From positions 124,001 to 188,000 of the forward strand of contig NZ_JAAZWC010000003.1 of assembly GCF_013185195.1 (NCBI RefSeq): a DNA stretch of 64,000 nucleotides, read 5' to 3'. Positions 58,787 through 64,000 of this stretch are shown piece after piece; the first letter of the stretch is position 1; every line of letters starts with the position of its first letter. The position numbers and the translations under genes are program-made. The notes beneath the pieces are model-generated. The model was not told the origin of the DNA. It did not search any database and was given only the letters and a program-made list of their open reading frames with translations. This stretch comes from Saccharibacillus qingshengii. GTDB taxonomy: Bacteria > Bacillota > Bacilli > Paenibacillales > Paenibacillaceae.

Positions 58787-60017
58787 CCGGCGGCGCATAA
58801 TAATCGGCGTACATCTCCCTTACGTCGGGAGAAGGGAAAGCGGAAGCCTGAACGGCGGAAGCCCGGATATCGAGTTCAAGCTGCGGATGGGAGAAGTCCG
58901 CAGGGCGAACGACGACCGGAAGCTTCGCCGTTTTTTTCATGGTTTTGAGCAGTTGGCGGCCTTTCGGCGAGAAGCCGAGCACGCGGATATACTGCGGTCC
59001 GCGGGCAAGGCTGTCGCGGCCGAAGAGGGGGCCGCGGTGGTTGAGCAGCGCGTGCGCCAGCAGCCGCTGCAGGCGGGTGCGCGTATAGCGCTTGGTCTTG
59101 ATCGCGGCGAGCAGCGCCTCGACGCCCGGAACGGGCAGGCGCGGCAGCGCGGCGGCGATGCGGTGCTCCAGGCCCTCGACCATCCCGGGGACGAGGGCAA
59201 GCTCTTCCGGCGCGCGCGTGATCAGCGCGGCCAGGAGAGGCTGCGCCAGCGCCTCCCAGCCGGAAGCCAGCATCCGTCCGGCTGCGGCTTCGCGCCGGAG
59301 CACGCGCAGCGAGGAGGCGGGGAGGTAGGGAGCGGCATCTTCGATGCCGCTTGCTCCTAGCGCAAGCGACGCCCGCACCGCGGTGGCGCTGGCGATCGAT
59401 CCGCCCGCGGGCAGGCCGGCATCGTGGTAGCCGGCCTGTTCGCGCCGCACGGCCAGCGGCGCAATGCCGCTTGCGAGCCGGCGCAGCGCAAGCACGTACT
59501 GCAATCCGAGCGTATCGTTCGGATTGCCCAGCAGGGCGGCGGCCGCGGCTCCAGGGCCGCCGCCCTGCTCGCGGGCCGCCCTGGCGTAGGCGGCCGGGTA
59601 GCTCAGGCCCTCGCCGAGGGCCTGATGCAGCGCTTCGCGCAGAGCCGGGGATTCGCCGGCCTGCATGCGCGAAGCCAGCTCCTGCAGCGGCGCGATCTCG
59701 CCGCTTTCGCTGCCGAAGCAGAGGCTGTCCACGACGCCCGAAGCATCCAGCAGCGAAACCGCACCGAAAGCGAACCATTCCGCGTGCTGCAGCGCGTAGA
59801 GAACCGGCAGTTCCAGCACCAGGTCGATTCCGGCGGCCAACGCCATTTCGGTCCGGGCGCGCTTGGACAGCAGCGCCGGTTCGCCGCGCTGCATGAACGC
59901 GCCGCTCATGACGGCGACGGAAGCTTCCGCGCCCGAAACCTCCAGGGATCGCTGCAGATGCAGCCGGTGCCCGTTATGAAACGGGTTGTATTCGACGACC
60001 ATTCCGACTGTTTTCAT
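58773..60017 (-). CDS. tmcAL: tRNA(Met) cytidine acetate ligase TmcAL (YlbM)
   Basis: The 414-residue protein has a nucleotidyltransferase-like start GMVVEYNPFHNGHRLHL (HNGH motif), MSGAFMQRGEPALLSK and ELPVLYALQHAEWFAFGAV, matching TmcAL, which ligates acetate to C34 of elongator tRNA-Met using ATP. It is convergent with ylbL, with 14 bases of overlap at the 3' ends. The middle of the gene (about 59.0-59.7 kb) is much richer in GC and alanine codons than its neighbours. ATG 60017 starts the conserved motif. Confidence 0.9.
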   Translation of the reverse strand: MKTVGMVVEYNPFHNGHRLHLQRSLEVSGAEASVAVMSGAFMQRGEPALLSKRARTEMALAAGIDLVLELPVLYALQHAEWFAFGAVSLLDASGVVDSLCFGSESGEIAPLQELASRMQAGESPALREALHQALGEGLSYPAAYARAAREQGGGPGAAAAALLGNPNDTLGLQYVLALRRLASGIAPLAVRREQAGYHDAGLPAGGSIASATAVRASLALGASGIEDAAPYLPASSLRVLRREAAAGRMLASGWEALAQPLLAALITRAPEELALVPGMVEGLEHRIAAALPRLPVPGVEALLAAIKTKRYTRTRLQRLLAHALLNHRGPLFGRDSLARGPQYIRVLGFSPKGRQLLKTMKKTAKLPVVVRPADFSHPQLELDIRASAVQASAFPSPDVREMYADYYAPPVTVF

Positions 60018-60266
60018 ATAAAGATCGCGTCTCCTCTCTTAACAAGACAGAAAATATATGGTAGAATAAAACTTCGTCCGGTATCGACCGGCGTGCTTTT
60101 TTTACGCTGCGAACGGGAAGACGTTCGATAACGCCCGGATTCAGGGCGCATCGGGCAAGACTTCTCCTAGCTTACACGCGCAAAAGCTCCGGCGAAAGAG
60201 CGAAATGTCTCTCCAAGCCGCGCCGCGTACCGAAAAGGGCGTAAATGAAAAATACTTGACTGACAG

Positions 60267-60296
60267 TTGACAAAACCGAAGTGAAGTCGATATAAT
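60267..60296 (+). promoter_or_regulatory. Sigma-A promoter of the DUF177-rpmF operon
   Basis: TTGACA (60267-60272), an 18-base spacer and TATAAT (60291-60296) match both consensus hexamers exactly. It lies in the 305-base gap upstream of the DUF177 gene, which otherwise holds nothing I recognise. Confidence 0.85.
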
Positions 60297-60322
60297 AACT
60301 TTGTTTGTTTGGAGTGATGAAT

Positions 60323-60832
60323 ATGCGTCTGCATTTGCGCAGAACGATTCAAAACGGTGAACCGGTTCGTTTGGAAGGCAGTGTGCCGATCGAACACTCG
60401 ATCCAAGGCCGTACGGATGTGATCTCCGCTTCTCCTGTTCAAGCCGATTTGACGGCAGTGCCGTCGCTCGACGGAACAGTGGGCGTAAGCGGGACACTGA
60501 AGGGGCAGTTGGACATGGTTTGCTCGCGGTGTCTGGAACCCGCCCATATCGGATTGAATCTTCAATTCGAAGAGCGGTTCAAGAAGCGGGCGGAAGATGA
60601 AGCGGACCTTGAAGACGACGAGGATATGATCCTCGCGGACGACGACGTTTTCGAGCTGACGCCGTATCTGGAAGAGTATGTGACGCTGGGCGTGCCCAAC
60701 ACGCCGCTCTGCAAAGAGGACTGCAAAGGACTCTGCCAGACCTGCGGAACGAATCTGAACGAAACGGCCTGCGGCTGCGACAATACGGTAATCGACCCCC
60801 GGCTTGCCGGGCTCAAAGATTTCTTTAAGTAA
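60323..60832 (+). CDS. ylbN: DUF177 (YceD) family protein, YlbN
   Basis: The 169-residue protein has the DUF177 core [22 protein letters not shown] and a C-terminal cysteine set [13 protein letters not shown] with CGC, likely a metal site. YceD-family proteins accompany rpmF in most bacteria and are linked to 23S rRNA or L32 handling. ATG 60323 (MRLHLRRT) has GGAG 8 bases upstream; earlier in-frame starts overlap the SD. rpmF follows 68 bases downstream in the same operon. Confidence 0.9.
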   Translation: MRLHLRRTIQNGEPVRLEGSVPIEHSIQGRTDVISASPVQADLTAVPSLDGTVGVSGTLKGQLDMVCSRCLEPAHIGLNLQFEERFKKRAEDEADLEDDEDMILADDDVFELTPYLEEYVTLGVPNTPLCKEDCKGLCQTCGTNLNETACGCDNTVIDPRLAGLKDFFK

Positions 60833-60900
60833 GCGCACAGGCTGTCACACAGAAACATCCGGCCTTCGGGCCGGTTGACTTGAATAAGGAGGTGTTAAAC

Positions 60901-61074
60901 ATGGCAGTACCTCAACGGAGAACGTCCAAGACGCGCCGCGACAAGCGTCGCACGCATTTCAAGCTGGCGGTGCCGGGCATGGTGAAGTGCGAACAATGCG
61001 GAGAGCTGAAATTGGCTCACCACGTGTGCAAAGTTTGCGGAACTTACAAGTCCAGAGAAGTTATTTCTCAATAA
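60901..61074 (+). CDS. rpmF: 50S ribosomal protein L32
   Basis: The 57-residue protein reads [19 protein letters not shown] and then a zinc ribbon CEQCG...CKVCG, the four-cysteine zinc-containing form. ATG 60901 follows AAGGAGGTG at an ideal spacing. It ends the DUF177-rpmF operon with a strong terminator. Confidence 0.97.
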   Translation: MAVPQRRTSKTRRDKRRTHFKLAVPGMVKCEQCGELKLAHHVCKVCGTYKSREVISQ

Positions 61075-61085
61075 GCATCAGCAGG

Positions 61086-61115
61086 AAAGTCCCGCCACCC
61101 GGCGGGACTTTTTTT
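61086..61115 (+). terminator. Intrinsic terminator of the DUF177-rpmF operon
   Basis: Stem AAAGTCCCGCC/GGCGGGACTTT followed by a T-run of seven or more. Confidence 0.92.
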
Positions 61116-61190
61116 GTGCGGCCGTGCGATTCTGTGCGGGCGGGAAGGCATCGTCGAATGCTCCCCCTTTCCTTTTCAGGCAGAATGATT

Positions 61191-61218
61191 TATACTAGCA
61201 GTTAGTACCAGGTTCTAA
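61191..61218 (+). promoter_or_regulatory. fapR promoter with FapR operator
   Basis: TATACT (61191-61196) is a -10 element. TTAGTACC-A-GGTTCTAA (61202-61218) is a 17-base inverted repeat that fits the FapR operator (TTAGTACCxxxTxCTAA). It covers the transcription start, so FapR would repress its own operon until malonyl-CoA relieves it. A leader of about 215 bases then runs to the fapR start; the rest of it (61219-61434) shows no further signal. Confidence 0.8.
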
Positions 61219-61434
61219 AATCTTTGGCGGCGGACCTACATAAGAAGCGCACCCGATTGCGCGGCCTTCGCGGAAGATGTTTCAAAGGGGAAGCGGCCCG
61301 GAAACGGGCGCTCATTATTCGGATCAGGCCCAACTGCCGGAAACGCAGCGCGCTGCGGCGGTTGGGTCCAAGCCTTACAAGGCGGCTTACGGAATGCGCG
61401 GCGCAGCGGGCGCCGGCACAAGGGGGAGAGCGGC

Positions 61435-62007
61435 ATCGAACGTTTACCGAAACGTCAGCGCCAGCAGAGACTCGTCGAGCTGATCGACGAGAATCCGTTC
61501 GTAACCGACCGCGAACTGACCCGCCGTCTCAAAGTCAGCATTCAGACCATCCGTCTCGACCGGATGGAGCTCGGAATTCCCGAACTCCGCGAGCGGATGA
61601 AGCTGATGGCGGAACGGTCTTACGATCAGGTGCGGTCGCTGGCTGCGGAAGAAGTCATCGGAGATATTATCGACCTTCAACTCGACAAGAGCGGTATTTC
61701 GATCTTCGAAATCCGTGACGAACACGTATTCAGCCGCACGCAGATCGCGCGCGGTCATCATATTTTTGCCCAGGCCAACTCGCTCGCCGTCGCGGTCATC
61801 AACGACGAAATCGCTTTGACCGCCTCGGCGGATCTGCGTTTCGTCCGGCCTATTCATCTCGGCGAGAAATGCATCGCCAAAGCTTATGTCCGGAGCAGTC
61901 CGGGCAAAGCGGGCAGGGCCAAGGTCGAAGTCCTGTCCTATGTCGGCGAAGAAATGGTCTTTCAAGGGAACTTTGTCGTTTACCGGTCCGACGACAAGAA
62001 CAAGTAA
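61435..62007 (+). CDS. fapR: Fatty acid and phospholipid biosynthesis regulator FapR, AUC start
   Basis: The 190-residue protein has an N-terminal HTH (QRLVELIDENPFVTDRELTR, VSIQTIRLDRMELGIPELRER) and a C-terminal hotdog domain that binds malonyl-CoA (HVFSRTQIARGHHIFAQANSLA, ALTASADLRF, VGEEMVFQG). The first ATG (61564) lies inside the HTH, and no ATG, GTG or TTG exists upstream in frame. GGGGGAG stands 6 bases before ATC 61435, giving an ERLPKRQRQQ N-terminus like other Paenibacillaceae FapR, which I recall beginning MERLPK. plsX follows after 126 bases. Confidence 0.9.
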   Translation: MERLPKRQRQQRLVELIDENPFVTDRELTRRLKVSIQTIRLDRMELGIPELRERMKLMAERSYDQVRSLAAEEVIGDIIDLQLDKSGISIFEIRDEHVFSRTQIARGHHIFAQANSLAVAVINDEIALTASADLRFVRPIHLGEKCIAKAYVRSSPGKAGRAKVEVLSYVGEEMVFQGNFVVYRSDDKNK

Positions 62008-62133
62008 ACGGTCCAAGAAGGCGTTATCCGGGTGCGGCCTGCCGTGTGGACGCGCGGTTTTTCTTCAATAGGAAAATAGGGATAGCGGTCAAACCAGCAC
62101 GGTATGCAGAAGATGCACGGGGAGGACGCGTAA

Positions 62134-63159
62134 ATGATTATAGCAATAGACGCCATGGGCGGCGATCACGCGCCGGCAAGCACGGCGGCGGGAGCGCTTG
62201 CCGCTGCGGCGGAGTGGAGCGACATTACGATCAAGCTTGTCGGAGACGAAGTGAAGCTCGCGCCTCTGATCGGACAAGGTCTGCCCAATCTTCAAATCGT
62301 CCATGCGGAAGAAGTCATCTCGAGCGACGACGAACCGGTCAAAGCCGTTCGCCGCAAGAAAGACGCTTCGATGGTCGTGGCCGGCCGCATGGTCAAGGAA
62401 GGCATCGCCGACGCGATGATCTCCGCAGGCAATACGGGAGCGCTCATGACGACGGGGCTTCTTGTCGTGGGACGCATGAACGGCGTGGAACGTCCGGCGC
62501 TCGCGCCGATGATTCCGACACTCGATACGAGCGGCCGCGGCACGCTTGCCCTTGATCTTGGCGCCAATATGGATGCCAAGCCCGAACATTTGGCGCAGTA
62601 CGCGCTGATGGGCAGCTTGTACCGCGAGAAGGTGCACGGTATCGAGCGTCCGCGGGTGGGCCTGCTGAACGTGGGAACGGAACCCGGCAAAGGCAACGAA
62701 CTCACCAAAGCGGCATTCCCGCTTCTGTCGGATCTGCCGATCCATTTTGTAGGCAATGTCGAAGCGCGGGATATTCTGGACGGCGTTTGCGATGTGCTCG
62801 TCTGCGACGGGTTCGCGGGCAACATTCTGCTCAAATCACTCGAAGGTACGGCGGGAGCCGTGTTCAAGCTGCTGAAGCAGGAACTGACTTCTTCGTTCAA
62901 AGCGAAGATCGGCGCGGCGCTCGTTATGCCCCAACTGCGCGGCCTTAAATCGAAAATGGATTACAAAGAGCATGGCGGCGCTCCGCTGCTCGGCTTGAAC
63001 GGGCTTGTCATCAAAGCGCACGGTTCTTCGGATGCCGAAGCGATCAAGAACGCGGTAAGACAGGCGAGGACGGCTATCGAGCATCGCCTGGTATCAAGCA
63101 TCTCGGAAAGTATGGAACAGGCAAATCAGCAAATCAGCGGGAAGAGAGTGACGGATTAA
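62134..63159 (+). CDS. plsX: Phosphate acyltransferase PlsX
   Basis: The 341-residue protein begins [14 protein letters not shown] and has [20 protein letters not shown] and [11 protein letters not shown], the PlsX hallmarks. It makes acyl-phosphate from acyl-ACP for phosphatidic acid synthesis and works at the membrane surface. GGGGAGGAC precedes ATG 62134. It overlaps fabH by one base (TAATG), so the genes are cotranslated in the FapR regulon. Confidence 0.95.
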   Translation: MIIAIDAMGGDHAPASTAAGALAAAAEWSDITIKLVGDEVKLAPLIGQGLPNLQIVHAEEVISSDDEPVKAVRRKKDASMVVAGRMVKEGIADAMISAGNTGALMTTGLLVVGRMNGVERPALAPMIPTLDTSGRGTLALDLGANMDAKPEHLAQYALMGSLYREKVHGIERPRVGLLNVGTEPGKGNELTKAAFPLLSDLPIHFVGNVEARDILDGVCDVLVCDGFAGNILLKSLEGTAGAVFKLLKQELTSSFKAKIGAALVMPQLRGLKSKMDYKEHGGAPLLGLNGLVIKAHGSSDAEAIKNAVRQARTAIEHRLVSSISESMEQANQQISGKRVTD

Positions 63160-64000
63160 TGAAGAACTTACGACCGGTCGGCGTGATCGGAACGGGCAAA
63201 TACGTACCGGAGCGAATTCTGGGCAACGCGGAGCTCGAACAAATGGTAGATACGAACGACGAGTGGATCGTCAGCCGCACGGGAATCCGCGAGCGCCATA
63301 TCGCGGCTCCGGAGCAGGCAACATCCGATCTGGCTTACGAAGCGGCAGTCCGTGCGCTGGAGTCGGCGGGCATGACGGCCGATCAGCTGGACCTGATCGT
63401 CGTGGCAACGGTAACTCCGGACACCTCCTTCCCTTCGACGGCCTGCATTCTGCAGGACAAGCTGGGTGCCAAAAAAGCGGCCGCGTTCGACTTGGGTGCA
63501 GCCTGCTCGGGCTTTGTCTACAGTTTGGCCGCGGCAACCGGGTTTATCCAGAACGGGATGTACAATAACGCGCTCGTCATCGGTGCCGATACGCTGTCGC
63601 GCATTACCGATTACACCGACCGCAACACGTGCGTGCTGTTCGGCGACGGCGCGGGCGCCGTCATTCTGGGCGAAGTTCCGGAAGGACGGGGCTTCCAATC
63701 GTTCGACCTGGGTGCCGAAGGCGCGGGCGGAGGTCTGCTCAAGCAGGCTGCGGGCGGTTCCCGTCTGCCGGCTTCGCAGGAAACGATCGACCAGCGCCAG
63801 CATTTCATTCAAATGAACGGCCGCGACGTGTTCAAATTCGCGGTGCGCGTTATGGGTTCGGCAACCGAGGAAGTGCTGCGCAAAGCGGACATGACCAAAG
63901 ACGATATCGACCTGTTTATTCCGCACCAGGCGAACATCCGGATTATCCAATCCGCGATGCAGAGACTCGATCTGTCGGAAGACCGCGTGATGATCAACGT
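63159..64000 (+). CDS. fabH: Beta-ketoacyl-ACP synthase III FabH, 3' partial
   Basis: The first 280 residues are present. Catalytic Cys116 is in DLGAACSGFVY and the His of the Cys-His-Asn triad is His256 in IPHQANIRI; the window ends just at the VMIN segment before the catalytic Asn. FabH condenses acetyl-CoA or branched starter acyl-CoAs with malonyl-ACP to begin fatty acid synthesis. GAAGAGAG precedes ATG 63159, which shares a base with the plsX stop. Confidence 0.95.
   Translation, partial: MKNLRPVGVIGTGKYVPERILGNAELEQMVDTNDEWIVSRTGIRERHIAAPEQATSDLAYEAAVRALESAGMTADQLDLIVVATVTPDTSFPSTACILQDKLGAKKAAAFDLGAACSGFVYSLAAATGFIQNGMYNNALVIGADTLSRITDYTDRNTCVLFGDGAGAVILGEVPEGRGFQSFDLGAEGAGGGLLKQAAGGSRLPASQETIDQRQHFIQMNGRDVFKFAVRVMGSATEEVLRKADMTKDDIDLFIPHQANIRIIQSAMQRLDLSEDRVMIN

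Noticed and set aside
1-64000. CRISPR arrays, tRNA/rRNA genes, prophage or IS transposases
   Set aside because: I saw no regularly spaced repeats with unique spacers, no cloverleaf or rRNA segments, and no transposase, integrase or phage structural motifs among the frames.

Overview
The window looks like a chromosomal segment of a moderately GC-rich, spore-former-type Bacillota in the Paenibacillaceae, with Paenibacillus or Saccharibacillus as the best guess. The evidence is strong AGGAGG ribosome-binding sites, the Bacillus-type order rsmD-coaD-ylbL/ylbM/ylbN-rpmF-fapR-plsX-fabH at the right end, class I HelD, FapR, a YlbM/TmcAL homologue, and many enzymes for plant oligosaccharides. No phage, plasmid, IS transposase, CRISPR array, tRNA or rRNA was recognised. 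The taxonomic call is inference.

Layout. 0-7 kb: the end of an APH-fold protein that has lost both catalytic aspartates, a lactonase behind a structured leader, a LOV-domain histidine kinase, an AEC permease, a PfkB sugar kinase and an epimerase. 7-13.5 kb: a divergent nitrate-assimilation locus (narK-type transporter versus nasBC). Its two leaders both carry paired hexaloop hairpins and an overlapping terminator, the arrangement expected for ANTAR antitermination, and the spacer between them holds GlnR/TnrA-like boxes. 13.5-19 kb: split ThrE-type exporter, ArAE-type membrane protein and HelD. 19-23 kb: AraC regulator diverging from a YicI-type GH31 alpha-xylosidase, a GH3 remnant and an MBL-fold hydrolase. 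23.5-28 kb: MarR regulator, two-component system and DUF418 protein. 28-32 kb: DsbA-like thioredoxin, macro-domain protein, acetyl esterase and a two-module VOC protein. 32-40 kb: tandem repeats, small zinc-ribbon membrane protein, ung plus nucleotidase, fumC, DinB-like protein, subtilase, rpiA and a GNAT.

39.6-42.5 kb holds a B12-binding protein with the CarH-type Wx9EH signature, overlapping a sensor-less hybrid kinase (HisKA-HATPase-REC-HPt). With the LOV kinase at 2 kb this gives two candidate light-input proteins in one window. 43-47 kb: MarR-MMPL operon and an intergenic repeat region. 47-56 kb: Tet(M)/EF-G-like GTPase, GH13 isomaltase-type enzyme, GH42 beta-galactosidase with a divergent AraC regulator, SGNH hydrolase and an SMP-30 lactonase. 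56-64 kb: the conserved rsmD to fabH housekeeping block, with FapR controlling the lipid genes through an operator visible in the sequence.

Most unusual observations: (1) paired ANTAR-type leaders on both nitrate transcripts; (2) the B12-photoreceptor/hybrid-kinase pair; (3) a 0.2 kb inverted-repeat element inserted at terminators, whose hairpins are duplicated on each side and whose internal stem covaries between copies; (4) two genes (fapR and the Tet(M)-like GTPase) whose only well-placed start codon is AUC.
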